In this document: positions 43,288 to 51,897 of the stretch, piece after piece
Numbering within the stretch: position 1 is the stretch's first letter
Layout of the letters: every line of letters begins with the position of its first letter
Assembly (NCBI RefSeq): GCF_004028155.1
Contig: NZ_SBII01000007.1
Coordinates: 143,934-207,933, forward strand
Source: Flavobacterium cerinum
Lineage (GTDB): Bacteria; Bacteroidota; Bacteroidia; Flavobacteriales; Flavobacteriaceae
Direction of reading: 5' to 3'
Length of the DNA stretch: 64,000 nucleotides
The notes under the pieces: model-generated
Told to the model about the DNA's origin: nothing
The model's database searches: none
What the model saw: only the letters and a program-made list of their open reading frames with translations
Translations under genes and position numbers: made by a program

Positions 43288-44325
43288 TTATAATGTAGCA
43301 ACCAGGTCTCTCCATCCTTGTAATTCAGGAACTCCCGGTTTTCTTTTTCCAAAGAACTGAACGATGATCTCGCCCATTTCATTGAATACTTCAATTGCTG
43401 TTACATCGCCATCTTCTGTTGGTTTGCGAACAATCCATGTCTGAGCGATCTTGTCTGTATCAAGGTGTAGGTTAAAGTCAGGATCCATAACGTTATACCA
43501 CTGGTTGTGCCACATTGTTTTGCGCACAGTACCTGTGTGTATCTGTATGTTACCTCTGTTACCTACAAAGCACATAATAGGAAGTTTAGTTTCTGCTGCG
43601 CCTTCAAGCATTTTAACAATTGCTTCTTTTTCTACTTTTTTAGCAAACTTTTCGTTTGGCGCAAGGCGAAGTGCCTGTGTTCTTGTAACACCAAATTTCT
43701 TAAGCATACCAAAGAACGCGTGTGTGTCTTTTAAACCTTCCCAAGCTTCCTGGAAAGCTTTAACATCGATATCAGCATCCGGTTTCTCATCAAGGATAAG
43801 CGGTACTTCTACTGTAGTTTCTTCTGTACCCTGATTGTCTGATTTAAATTGAGCAACAAGTGCATCAAATGCAGCTTCGTCACTGTCTTTAGTTAAGTAT
43901 ATTTTGTGGATAGCAATACCGTCTTTTCCAAAGAACTGAAGGCTTTTTCTATCACCGTGCTCTGATTTTTCTGCTACTGCAAATGCTTTATCCCAATGAG
44001 AGATAAAAATACGCATATCGATATCTTCACCTACAAAAAGACCTGCAAAAGGAGAGCTGAAGTCTGGGTTAAGGTAAACACCTTTACGTTCATGAACGCA
44101 CTCGTCATTACGTGTAAGACCCATTACTTTACCAAGTTTTTGAACTTCAGTAAGTATCGCCGCAAATTCCGGGCGAAGGCGTGTTACTGTATCTCCTGTG
44201 CTTAGTGCTACTAATTCTGCTTCGCTAACGCCAAGCTGTTCTGCTGCATTTCTTATTCTTAAGTGCGGGTTATCAGCTTTAAGTGCTTCCCATTGTGATT
44301 TTAGAGAATTTGTCATTGTACTCAT
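43288..44325 (-). CDS. hemS: Hemin-degrading/hemin-binding cytosolic factor
   Basis: A 345-residue cytosolic protein of the HemS/ChuS family, which accepts imported heme and degrades or traffics it. Two tandem HemS/ChuX-type domains are visible (about 30-180 and 195-345). The heme-ligand His is in LKDTHAFFGMLKKFG (compare TDVHQFF of ChuS). WYNVMDPDFNLHLD and the closing FFGKRKPG are family marks. It is the last gene of the hmuTUV-hemS operon, 12 bases after hmuV. Confidence 0.93.
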   Translation of the reverse strand: MSTMTNSLKSQWEALKADNPHLRIRNAAEQLGVSEAELVALSTGDTVTRLRPEFAAILTEVQKLGKVMGLTRNDECVHERKGVYLNPDFSSPFAGLFVGEDIDMRIFISHWDKAFAVAEKSEHGDRKSLQFFGKDGIAIHKIYLTKDSDEAAFDALVAQFKSDNQGTEETTVEVPLILDEKPDADIDVKAFQEAWEGLKDTHAFFGMLKKFGVTRTQALRLAPNEKFAKKVEKEAIVKMLEGAAETKLPIMCFVGNRGNIQIHTGTVRKTMWHNQWYNVMDPDFNLHLDTDKIAQTWIVRKPTEDGDVTAIEVFNEMGEIIVQFFGKRKPGVPELQGWRDLVATL

Positions 44326-44337
44326 AATGCTATAAAA

Positions 44338-45114
44338 TTAAGTTCCAAAAATTATTAACGGATTTTGATTGACCGGATTAGTACAGATAGTGCATGGAAA
44401 ATTATACACCCTGCTTATTATTTCTTTTGTAAATACAGTACCGGGCACATCATGTGCCACGATTTTACCTTTTTTAAGCAGCATTACCCTGTCGGCAAAT
44501 TGTGCTGCTAAATTAAGGTCATGCAATACCATAACAGCTGTATTCCCTTTTTGGGTAAAGTTTTTAATGGTTTGCAATATACGGTGCTGGTGCAGCACGT
44601 CAAGATTATTTAACGGCTCGTCCAGAAACACCAATTTTTGTGCCACATTGTTGTCCAGCTGTGCAAGCACCCTGGCAAGATGCACCCGTTGTTTTTCTCC
44701 GCCCGAAAGCGAGTTGTAGTCCCTTTGCCTCATCGAAGCCATATCTGTCTCTTCAAGGGCTTTTATAACTGCTTCTTCATCCTGTTTTTGAGGAACAGAG
44801 TTAAAGTAAGGATAACGCCCCATCATAGCCACATCGTTTACTGTTAAGGGTATGTCATGGCTGTTGTTTTGCGAAAATTTGGCCTTACTGTGTGCCAGTT
44901 CTTTACAGTCCCAGTCGTGAAAGGTCTTTTTCTTGAAAAAGATAAGGTCTTCTTTATTGGTAAGTTCGTTAGCCAGCATGCTAAGCAGGGTTGATTTTCC
45001 TGCTCCGTTTGGACCCACGATAACCAATAATTCTCCGTTGTTTACAGTAACATCGATATTTTCCAAAATGGAAAATTTGCGATGGGCATACGATATGTTT
45101 TGAGCTTCTAACAT
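44338..45114 (-). CDS. hmuV: Heme ABC transporter ATP-binding protein
   Basis: ATPase of the inner-membrane heme importer, 258 residues. Walker A GPNGAGKST (residues 34-42), signature LSGGEKQRVHLARVLAQL, Walker B KLVFLDEPLNNLD, switch His in MVLHDLNLAAQFADRV. The Q-loop FSQNN is present. It follows hmuU by 6 bases. Confidence 0.95.
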   Translation of the reverse strand: MLEAQNISYAHRKFSILENIDVTVNNGELLVIVGPNGAGKSTLLSMLANELTNKEDLIFFKKKTFHDWDCKELAHSKAKFSQNNSHDIPLTVNDVAMMGRYPYFNSVPQKQDEEAVIKALEETDMASMRQRDYNSLSGGEKQRVHLARVLAQLDNNVAQKLVFLDEPLNNLDVLHQHRILQTIKNFTQKGNTAVMVLHDLNLAAQFADRVMLLKKGKIVAHDVPGTVFTKEIISRVYNFPCTICTNPVNQNPLIIFGT

Positions 45115-45120
45115 GGTCTT

Positions 45121-46155
45121 CTACATTGTTTTCCTGCTTCTTATCAGAATGATTATAAAAATAGGCGCTCCCATAAAGGCCGTTAATATCCCTATCGGAA
45201 TTTCAGACGGCGGTGCCATGGTCCTGCTTATAGTATCGGCAGTAAGCAGTAATATACTGCCAAAAACAGCCGATAACGGTAAAATGATATGGTAATTGGA
45301 ACGGAATATCAGGCGAAGTATGTAAGGCACTATAAGACCTACAAAACTAATTGTACCTGCAAACGCTACACAAGTCCCTATCATTAAGGCGGTTAAGATA
45401 ACTATTTGTTTTTTAATGCGCTCTACCGGTATGCCTAAATGTTCGGCATCTTTTTCACCTAACATCATGGCATTTAAAGCTTTTCCTTTTGGCAGAAGCA
45501 CAAAATAACACACGGTAATTACTACAGCAAGGATTCCGTTTTTAGTCCATGAAGCACCACTAACGCTGCCCAGATTCCAAAAAGTAAGATCACGCAGCTG
45601 CTCTTCTTTAGAGATATAAATCAGCAGTCCCATAACAGCAAAGCCCAAAGCAGTAACGGCAACTCCGGTAAGGAGCATAACCACCACATTAGTCTTACCG
45701 TTTGTAGTAGACATCCTGTAAACTAACAGCATGGTAAGTAATGCACCAATAAAAGCCATAAAGCTTAACAGCGAAAAATGGAAAACCTCAGGTATATAAG
45801 GCTTAATATAAACGCCAAGCACTATAGTTACCGCTGCAAAAAGCGATGCGCCTGCTGTAATTCCCAATAAATCGGGGGTGGCAAGCGGGTTACGGAACAT
45901 ACCTTGCAAACAGGTACCTGATACTGATAGGGCACTCCCAATAAGAATTGCCATGACAATACGCGGCAATCTAAGGTCCATCAGTACAAAACGGTCACTG
46001 TCTGAAATGCTGCCGTCGTTATTAATAAGGCCGGAAAAGATCTCGGTAAACGAATGTTTTTCAAAAATATATACACCCATATATAGCGAAACTACCGCCA
46101 GCAGTGCCAGCAGTAGTAAGCTAAGTATTAGGTATAACGGTAGTTTATTTTGCAT
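45121..46155 (-). CDS. hmuU: Heme ABC transporter permease (FecCD family)
   Basis: Inner-membrane permease, 344 residues, with about ten transmembrane helices. FecCD marks include LRLPRIVMAILIGSALSVSGTCLQGMFRNPLATPDLLGI (cited as the ABC-coupling region at about 65-105) and GLIVPYILRLIFRSNYH (about 275-291). Its N-terminus overlaps the end of hmuT by 11 bases, so translation is coupled. Confidence 0.94.
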   Translation of the reverse strand: MQNKLPLYLILSLLLLALLAVVSLYMGVYIFEKHSFTEIFSGLINNDGSISDSDRFVLMDLRLPRIVMAILIGSALSVSGTCLQGMFRNPLATPDLLGITAGASLFAAVTIVLGVYIKPYIPEVFHFSLLSFMAFIGALLTMLLVYRMSTTNGKTNVVVMLLTGVAVTALGFAVMGLLIYISKEEQLRDLTFWNLGSVSGASWTKNGILAVVITVCYFVLLPKGKALNAMMLGEKDAEHLGIPVERIKKQIVILTALMIGTCVAFAGTISFVGLIVPYILRLIFRSNYHIILPLSAVFGSILLLTADTISRTMAPPSEIPIGILTAFMGAPIFIIILIRSRKTM

Positions 46156-47035
46156 TTTCTAATAAAAGGGTGTTCAGTTTAACAGCACCTTCGCCAACGC
46201 GAGGGCCAAATCCTGAAAGTAATGCGCCATCCATGGCAAGAACTTTTTTGTTTTTACCTGCGTTTGTTTTGTCAACTCCAGGTATTTTAAGTACACCTTG
46301 AGGTCCACCTAAGCTTCCTATTCCAGAATCAAAAAGTAAAATAACATCCGGGTTTCCTTTTATAAGAGCTTCCGGTGTAAGTGGTTTAAAATCTTCAAAA
46401 TCTGTAACAGCATTTTTACCGCCAGCAAGAGCGATCATTCTTTCTACAGGTGTACTGGTACCCGCCACCATCATCATGTTAGCACCACGTGCATAAATGA
46501 ACAATACTTTTGGCGCAGCTGCAATAGGCTTTACGTTTTTAAGATCGGCATCAATTTTATCCTGTAATGCTTTAGCTCCGTCGTTGTTAAGCGCTTTAGC
46601 TACATCGTCAATAAGTTTTTTAGAACCGTCTGCCGTAAATTCCTGTGCAAATACTTCTGTCTTAACTCCAGAATTTTTTAGTTTTTCCAATAATTCAGGA
46701 CTCATGTCCTTATCTGTTGCTAAAATAAGTGTTGGCTTTAATGCCATAATTGCTTCTATAGAAATAGAACGTACATGACCAAGGTCTTTAGCTGTAGTTT
46801 TTAAACTTTCAGGGTAAGTACTGGTAACATCTACACCTACAATTTCTTTTTCGTGGCCAAGAGCGCTTACAATTTCTGTAACGGCACCGTTAAGCGACAC
46901 GATTTTGTAGGTTTCAACTTTAGCGATAGTATCGGTTTTTACCGTAGAATCGTCAGTAGTTTTGGTTTCTTTTTTACAAGAAACAGCTGCTACAAGCATA
47001 AAAGCAGCGACTAGTATTGTATTGATTTTTTTCAT
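46145..47035 (-). CDS. hmuT: Periplasmic heme-binding lipoprotein of the ABC importer
   Basis: A 296-residue substrate-binding protein, lipid-anchored (MKKINTILVAAFMLVAAVSC). The class III binding-protein fold (BtuF/HmuT-like) shows in RIVSLNGA-type start (YKIVSLNGAVTEIVSALGHEKEIVGVDV) and the connecting helix. It heads the operon hmuT-hmuU-hmuV-hemS. Its promoter has an ideal -33/-7 pair and the 14-mer shared with sufA just downstream, indicating iron control. Confidence 0.92.
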   Translation of the reverse strand: MKKINTILVAAFMLVAAVSCKKETKTTDDSTVKTDTIAKVETYKIVSLNGAVTEIVSALGHEKEIVGVDVTSTYPESLKTTAKDLGHVRSISIEAIMALKPTLILATDKDMSPELLEKLKNSGVKTEVFAQEFTADGSKKLIDDVAKALNNDGAKALQDKIDADLKNVKPIAAAPKVLFIYARGANMMMVAGTSTPVERMIALAGGKNAVTDFEDFKPLTPEALIKGNPDVILLFDSGIGSLGGPQGVLKIPGVDKTNAGKNKKVLAMDGALLSGFGPRVGEGAVKLNTLLLENAK

Positions 47036-47055
47036 TATAAAAAACTATTGTTTTT

Positions 47056-47069
47056 AATTAATCTAAATT
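47056..47069. promoter_or_regulatory. Candidate iron-responsive operator at hmuT
   Basis: On the minus strand AATTTAGATTAATT, exactly the 14-mer of the sufA promoter, begins 4 bases after the -7 box. As a palindrome it reads TTAGA-TTAAT-TAAAA, 8 of 10 arm bases matching TTAGA-N5-TCTAA. Confidence 0.5.
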
Positions 47070-47073
47070 AGCG

Positions 47074-47104
47074 CAAACTTACTCCATAATTCCCAACCTG
47101 CAAA
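47074..47104 (-). promoter_or_regulatory. hmuTUV-hemS promoter
   Basis: On the minus strand TTTG (47104-47101), a 19-base spacer, then TAAGTTTG (47081-47074): an ideal Bacteroidota promoter. Confidence 0.75.
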
Positions 47105-47267
47105 ACCAAAAATGGTTAAATTTAGGACGCTCAAAGGTATTTGGGCTTTTAAAATTCAACTCTAAAAGGGTCAAATTTTAAATTGAGAGGACTATGTGGT
47201 ACTTCAAATTGTTCGAATTTCACAATAAACCCTTTGAATTGTACTATACGGCTGATTGCTTACAAGT

Positions 47268-47275
47268 TACCTTTG
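47268..47275 (+). promoter_or_regulatory. -7 box of the SDR-alcohol dehydrogenase operon
   Basis: TACCTTTG is a perfect TAnnTTTG 34 bases before the SDR start codon. The -33 element is unclear. Nothing else is seen in 47105-47267. Confidence 0.55.
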
Positions 47276-47309
47276 ACAGTGAATAAAATAGAAATAAACA
47301 ACAACATTC

Positions 47310-48008
47310 ATGGATATCAAAAATGCAAAAGTACTTATTACGGGTGGAAGCAGCGGGATAGGGTATGAAACAGCCAAAATGCTAAAAGAAGCAGGGGCAC
47401 AGGTAGTTATTTGCGGCAGAAATGAAATGGCAGTTAGTAAGGCTGCAAAAGAATTGGGTGTTTTGGGCTTTAAAGCCGATATTGCCAATGAAGAAGATAT
47501 CAATGCGCTGTTTGCTTTTGCAATAGAAAAACTGGGCGGACTTAATGCTTTAATCAATAATGCGGGTATAGGCTACATGGCACCTCTTGTAGAAACCACG
47601 ACTGAAGATTTTACCAAAATTTGGGAAACCAATGTGAGAGGTGCTTTTTTTGCGGGCAAAGCAGCAGCAAAATATTTCATCAGCCAAAATACGGGTAACA
47701 TAATCAATATATCTTCGACTGCGGGGCAAAAAGGATTTGCCAATGGATCGGCTTATGTGGCAAGTAAATTTGCACTGTCAGGACTTACCGAATGCTGGAG
47801 GGCAGAACTTAGAAAAAACAACATTAGGGTAATGCAGGTAAATCCAAGCGAGGTGATTACCGAATTTGGCACTAAACTAGGCTATGAACACAGCAATGTA
47901 GATCATAAATTAAAGCCAGCAGAAATTGCTCATGTAATTGTGTCGATGTTATCTATGAACGATGTAGGCTTTATTACCGATGCCTCTGTTTGGGCAACCA
48001 ATCCATAA
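47310..48008 (+). CDS. Short-chain dehydrogenase/reductase
   Basis: A 232-residue NAD(P)-dependent oxidoreductase. Cofactor motif TGGSSGIG (about 11-18), NNAG (about 87-90), catalytic Ser in NISSTAGQKG, and YVASK (Tyr and Lys). It resembles 3-ketoacyl-ACP reductase-like or sepiapterin-type SDRs, and the substrate is open. It is 26 bases before a zinc alcohol dehydrogenase gene, so the two probably act on related carbonyl compounds. Confidence 0.88.
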   Translation: MDIKNAKVLITGGSSGIGYETAKMLKEAGAQVVICGRNEMAVSKAAKELGVLGFKADIANEEDINALFAFAIEKLGGLNALINNAGIGYMAPLVETTTEDFTKIWETNVRGAFFAGKAAAKYFISQNTGNIINISSTAGQKGFANGSAYVASKFALSGLTECWRAELRKNNIRVMQVNPSEVITEFGTKLGYEHSNVDHKLKPAEIAHVIVSMLSMNDVGFITDASVWATNP

Positions 48009-48034
48009 AAAACAACTAACAAAAAATAAGAATT

Positions 48035-49075
48035 ATGATCCAATCTAAAGGTTATGCGGCACAGGATGCCGAAACAAATTTAGCTGCCTGGAATTTTGAA
48101 CGCAGGGAAGTAGGTCCGCACGATGTTTTGATCGAGATAACCCATTGCGGTGTTTGCCATTCCGATCTTCATCAAATAAAAAACGATTGGTTTCCGGGTA
48201 TTTTCCCAATGGTTCCCGGTCATGAAATTGTGGGTAAAATTACAGCAGTTGGTGCACACGTTAAGAAATTTAAAGAAGGAGATCTTGCCGGAGTAGGCTG
48301 CCTTGTAGATTCATGCAGAACCTGTGATAACTGCCAGGACGGTTTAGAGCAATACTGCCTTAACCACAGTACGCAAACCTATAACTCAATGGGTAAAGAC
48401 GGGCTGCCTACTTACGGTGGATATTCAAATAACATTGTTGTGCACGAAGATTTTGCACTTCATATCTCTAATAAATTATCGCTTGCCGCTGTAGCACCAT
48501 TACTTTGTGCAGGAATTACTACTTACTCGCCATTGCGTCATTGGAAAGTGGGCAAAGGACATAAACTGGCCGTTTTAGGTCTTGGTGGTTTAGGACACAT
48601 GGGGGTAAAATTTGGAGTAGCTTTTGGAGCTGAGGTAACTGTTTTGAGTACATCTCCATCTAAAGAAGCCGCTGCAAAAGCGCTTGGAGCACATAAATTT
48701 GTGGTAACATCAAACCCAGATGAGGTTGCGGCTGTAGCAGGATCGTTTGATTTTATCCTGGATACGGTATCTGCACCACACGATATTAATTTATACCTGT
48801 CGCTGCTAAAAACAAATGGAACACATATTTGTGTAGGAGCACCGTCTGAACCATATGAGATCCCGGCATTCTCGCTTTTAATGGGAAGAAAAAGCGTATC
48901 GGGATCGGGTATCGGCGGACTTCCTGAAACTCAGGAAATGCTTGATTTTTGTGCCGAGAACAATATCGTATCGGATATTGAACTGATCGACATAAAAGAT
49001 ATTCATAACGCTTATGAACGCATGCTGAAAGGCGATGTGCGTTACAGATTTGTTATAGATATGGCTACGCTGTAA
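48035..49075 (+). CDS. Zinc-dependent NAD(P) alcohol dehydrogenase (cinnamyl/YahK-like)
   Basis: A 346-residue medium-chain dehydrogenase. Catalytic zinc ligands are in CGVCHSDLHQIK and GHEIVG. The structural zinc is held by the four Cys of DSCRTCDNCQDGLEQYC (about 92-108). The Rossmann motif is GLGGLGHMGVKFG (about 180-192). STSPSKEAAAKALGA after it suggests NADP preference, as in YahK/AdhC aldehyde reductases. Likely role: reducing aldehydes with NADPH. Second gene of the SDR operon. Confidence 0.92.
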   Translation: MIQSKGYAAQDAETNLAAWNFERREVGPHDVLIEITHCGVCHSDLHQIKNDWFPGIFPMVPGHEIVGKITAVGAHVKKFKEGDLAGVGCLVDSCRTCDNCQDGLEQYCLNHSTQTYNSMGKDGLPTYGGYSNNIVVHEDFALHISNKLSLAAVAPLLCAGITTYSPLRHWKVGKGHKLAVLGLGGLGHMGVKFGVAFGAEVTVLSTSPSKEAAAKALGAHKFVVTSNPDEVAAVAGSFDFILDTVSAPHDINLYLSLLKTNGTHICVGAPSEPYEIPAFSLLMGRKSVSGSGIGGLPETQEMLDFCAENNIVSDIELIDIKDIHNAYERMLKGDVRYRFVIDMATL

Positions 49076-49093
49076 ACAGTAACAGGCCTAAAG

Positions 49094-49150
49094 CAATTCA
49101 AAGCGGCAAAAGGCACTACTTTTTTGTTGCTTTGAATTGTTTATTTTTTT
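49094..49150. terminator. Bidirectional terminator-like hairpin after the dehydrogenase
   Basis: CAATTCAAAGC (49094-49104) pairs with GCTTTGAATTG (49129-49139), followed by TTTATTTTTTT. The loop has weaker internal pairing. It sits between convergent genes, and the T-run overlaps the stop of the minus-strand lipoprotein gene. Confidence 0.65.
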
Positions 49151-49575
49151 CGAAGCATCTTATAAAAATCGTCACCCTGCTTTTTATAAATTTTATAATT
49201 GGCTTTGGCTATAGAGTCCAGCCATTTACTTTCATAATAACACAAACAGTGTTTTAATACTTTTTTGCCATTACCTCCTTCGGCAACTTTTCCTTCGCGA
49301 TCTGTAGAATCCTGTTCTATTTGTCTTACTGACTGTAACGCAAGGCTATCAACCAAATCATAGGCATTTCCAAGTATAGGTTCGGCAAAACCATTCATGT
49401 CATCTGCAATCAATTTTTTTATCGCTTCGGTATCTTTATAACCATGGATCAGGCACTTTTCTAAGTACTTAATTTTAAAATCGCTCAGGTATATTTCTTT
49501 ATAAGCATTGTCATTATTTCGGGTAGACGAGCAGGAGCATAAAATAAGCAGCAATAAAAGTGATAATTTTTTCAT
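49141..49575 (-). CDS. Small lipoprotein of unknown function
   Basis: A 144-residue protein from ATG 49575: MKKLSLLLLLILCSC is a lipoprotein signal. The longer frame from 49620 would put 15 extra residues before it and is less likely. The mature part is charged and helical with four or five Cys (KCLIHGYK, KHCLCYYESK). I do not recognise a family. It is transcribed opposite to the genes on each side, sitting between the dehydrogenase operon and sufS. Confidence 0.65.
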   Translation of the reverse strand: MKKLSLLLLLILCSCSSTRNNDNAYKEIYLSDFKIKYLEKCLIHGYKDTEAIKKLIADDMNGFAEPILGNAYDLVDSLALQSVRQIEQDSTDREGKVAEGGNGKKVLKHCLCYYESKWLDSIAKANYKIYKKQGDDFYKMLRKK

Positions 49576-49674
49576 ATTTAATGAATTAGGCGGTCTGAAA
49601 AATGTAAATAATGCAACCATAAAGCGCTGCTTCTTAAATATTAGCTAAAACGGCTTTTTTAAAAAAACATGCCG

Positions 49675-49709
49675 TAAATTTGCAGTTAAATTTGTTATAC
49701 TGTTGTATA
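49675..49709 (+). promoter_or_regulatory. Twin sufS promoter boxes and an inverted repeat
   Basis: TAAATTTG occurs twice, at 49675-49682 and 49687-49694, each a perfect TAnnTTTG. TATAC-TGTT-GTATA (49696-49709) follows as an inverted repeat. This segment does not contain the TTAGATTAAT element of sufA. Confidence 0.5.
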
Positions 49710-49738
49710 GCACATGCATTAACTCAGAAAATACACAA

Positions 49739-50953
49739 ATGTTAGATATACAGGCAATCAGGAATGATTTTCCGATACTTACCCAAACTGTAAACGGCAA
49801 ACCGCTCGTTTATTTTGATAACGCAGCAACATCACAAAAACCACAGGTAGTTATAGATGCTATTAGTAATTATTATGGAACTATAAACGCAAATATTCAC
49901 CGTGGTGTGCATACACTCAGCCAGCTGGCTACAGATGCTTATGAACAATCAAGGCAAAAAATACAAACGCATTTAAATGCCAAACACAACTACGAAGTAT
50001 TGTTTACTGCCGGTACTACCCACGGTATTAACTTAGTGGCTCATGGTTTTGCAGCATTTGTAAAGGCAGGCGATGAGGTTATGGTCTCTGCAATGGAGCA
50101 CCACAGTAATATTGTGCCTTGGCAGATGTTGTGCGAGCGTACAGGTGCTAAGCTCACAGTTATCCCAATGAATGAAAAGGGCGAGCTTATCATTGAAGAA
50201 TTTGAAAAACTGCTTACCGAAAAAACTAAGATCGTTGCGGTAAACCATATCTCAAACTCATTGGGTACTATAAACCCTATTGAGCATATTATTAAAAAAG
50301 CACACGAAGTGGGTGCTGCTGTACTTATAGACGGAGCACAGGCAGCTCCGCATTTAAAGATCGATGTTCAGGCGCTGGACTGTGATTTTTATACTTTTTC
50401 CGGACATAAAACCTGCGGACCAACGGGTTCAGGGGTATTATATGGTAAGGAAGAATGGCTGGAAAAACTACCTCCTTACCAGGGTGGTGGCGAAATGATA
50501 AAAGAAGTTACTTTCGAAAAAACCACCTATGCCGGTCTGCCTCATAAATTTGAAGCCGGTACTCCGCACATTGAAGGTGGTATCGTTCTGGGTACGGCAA
50601 TAGATTATCTTAATAGCATTGGGCTGGATAATATTATGGCTTATGAGAATGAACTGCTGCGTTATGGTAACGAAAAGCTTCAGGAAATAGAAGGCATCAG
50701 GTTTATAGGCACAGCCACAAAGAAAACATCGGTAATATCGTTTAACGTTGGTGAAATACATCCGTATGATATTGGCGCGATTGTTGACAAGATGGGTATA
50801 GCGGTGCGTACAGGCCACCATTGTACACAGCCGGTTATGAATTTTTTTAATGTGCCGGGTACTGTGAGAGCGTCGTTTGCTTTTTACAATACAAAAGAAG
50901 AAATCGATGCACTGGTTTTGGCTGTGCTAAAAGCACAACGAATGCTGGGATAA
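49739..50953 (+). CDS. sufS: Cysteine desulfurase SufS
   Basis: PLP enzyme that takes sulfur from cysteine for Fe-S clusters, 404 residues. ATG 49739 (MLDIQAIRNDFPIL) is preferred to an upstream in-frame codon at 49703, which is close behind two promoter boxes. PLP-Lys is in FSGHKTCGPTG (about 224). The persulfide Cys is in RTGHHCTQPVM (about 362). Group II (SufS/CsdA) by its short active-site loop. It starts the second half of the suf gene set, with sufE three genes on. Confidence 0.96.
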   Translation: MLDIQAIRNDFPILTQTVNGKPLVYFDNAATSQKPQVVIDAISNYYGTINANIHRGVHTLSQLATDAYEQSRQKIQTHLNAKHNYEVLFTAGTTHGINLVAHGFAAFVKAGDEVMVSAMEHHSNIVPWQMLCERTGAKLTVIPMNEKGELIIEEFEKLLTEKTKIVAVNHISNSLGTINPIEHIIKKAHEVGAAVLIDGAQAAPHLKIDVQALDCDFYTFSGHKTCGPTGSGVLYGKEEWLEKLPPYQGGGEMIKEVTFEKTTYAGLPHKFEAGTPHIEGGIVLGTAIDYLNSIGLDNIMAYENELLRYGNEKLQEIEGIRFIGTATKKTSVISFNVGEIHPYDIGAIVDKMGIAVRTGHHCTQPVMNFFNVPGTVRASFAFYNTKEEIDALVLAVLKAQRMLG

Positions 50954-50989
50954 TAAATAGAAGACCACTAACCACTAACAAAAGATAAA

Positions 50990-51463
50990 ATGAAAAAACT
51001 GGGATTATTATTACTGACTATTATTTTTACTGTAGGCTGTTCTTCAACAAAAACGGCAGTTGCTAAAGACGCTGTGAAACAGGAGAAAAATACCGATAAA
51101 CTTTCGTTTGAATATGAAGCATCAACGCGTGGCGCATATAAAAAAGTGGTTATAACTAAAGATAGTACTGTTACTATTCATGATCATGAAATGAAAAATG
51201 TAACAACAAAGCCTACTAAGAAAGCGGATTGGGATATTTTGAATGCGGCTTATAACAAAGTGAGAGATCAGCGATTGAATCTGGATGAGCTTAAAGCACC
51301 GTCTAATAAAAGTTTTTATGATGGAGCTATGGGAGCGAATCTTAAAATTATAGTATCAGATCAAATATTCGCTACACCTACTTTCGATCATGGTAACCCG
51401 CCTGCAGAAATTGCCGCTTTGGTTAGTAAAATAGTATCGATGTCTGATTTATCGAAGAAGTAA
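50990..51463 (+). CDS. Lipoprotein embedded in the suf gene series
   Basis: A 157-residue lipoprotein (MKKLGLLLLTIIFTVGC). The mature part has a beta-rich look (FEYEASTRGAYKKVVITKDSTVTIHD) and no cysteine besides the anchor. I do not recognise a named family. It lies 36 bases after sufS and 6 bases before sufE, so it is co-expressed with the Fe-S machinery although its product is outside the cytosol; a link to metal or redox sensing in the envelope is only speculation. Confidence 0.7.
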   Translation: MKKLGLLLLTIIFTVGCSSTKTAVAKDAVKQEKNTDKLSFEYEASTRGAYKKVVITKDSTVTIHDHEMKNVTTKPTKKADWDILNAAYNKVRDQRLNLDELKAPSNKSFYDGAMGANLKIIVSDQIFATPTFDHGNPPAEIAALVSKIVSMSDLSKK

Positions 51464-51469
51464 TATAGA

Positions 51470-51889
51470 ATGAGCATAAAAGAAATACAAGACGAGATTA
51501 TAGACGAGTTTTCTATGTTTGAAGACTGGGAAGAGCGTTACCAATATGTAATAGATCTGGGTAATTCGCTTCCGTTAGTAGACGACCAGTATAAGACCGA
51601 AGATAATATTATTAAAGGATGCCAGAGTAAAGTATGGCTGCATGGTGAACAGCAGGACGGAAACATTGTTTTTACTGCCGATAGCGATGCAATACTTACT
51701 AAAGGTATTATAGCCATACTGATAAGGGTTTTCTCGAACCAAAAACCTACAGATATCCTTGAAGCCGATACCAAATTTATAGACGAGATCGGTCTTAAAG
51801 AACATTTATCGCCCACACGTGCCAATGGCCTGGTGTCGATGATTAAACAAATTAAAATGTATGCACTGGCTTTTAGTGCAAAAAGTTAA
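51470..51889 (+). CDS. sufE: Sulfur acceptor protein SufE
   Basis: A 139-residue protein that accepts persulfide sulfur from SufS and passes it to SufB. The active Cys is residue 51 in NIIKGCQSKVWL, the same position as in E. coli SufE. EERYQYVIDLGNSLP at the start and SPTRANGLVSMIKQIKMYA at the end are family marks. Six bases after the lipoprotein gene, eight before sufT. Confidence 0.96.
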   Translation: MSIKEIQDEIIDEFSMFEDWEERYQYVIDLGNSLPLVDDQYKTEDNIIKGCQSKVWLHGEQQDGNIVFTADSDAILTKGIIAILIRVFSNQKPTDILEADTKFIDEIGLKEHLSPTRANGLVSMIKQIKMYALAFSAKS

Positions 51890-51897
51890 AACACATT

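Noticed and set aside
39768..49075. Heme locus as a mobile genomic island
   Set aside because: No transposase, integrase, tRNA end or flanking direct repeats are visible, so only the gene-order oddity is reported.
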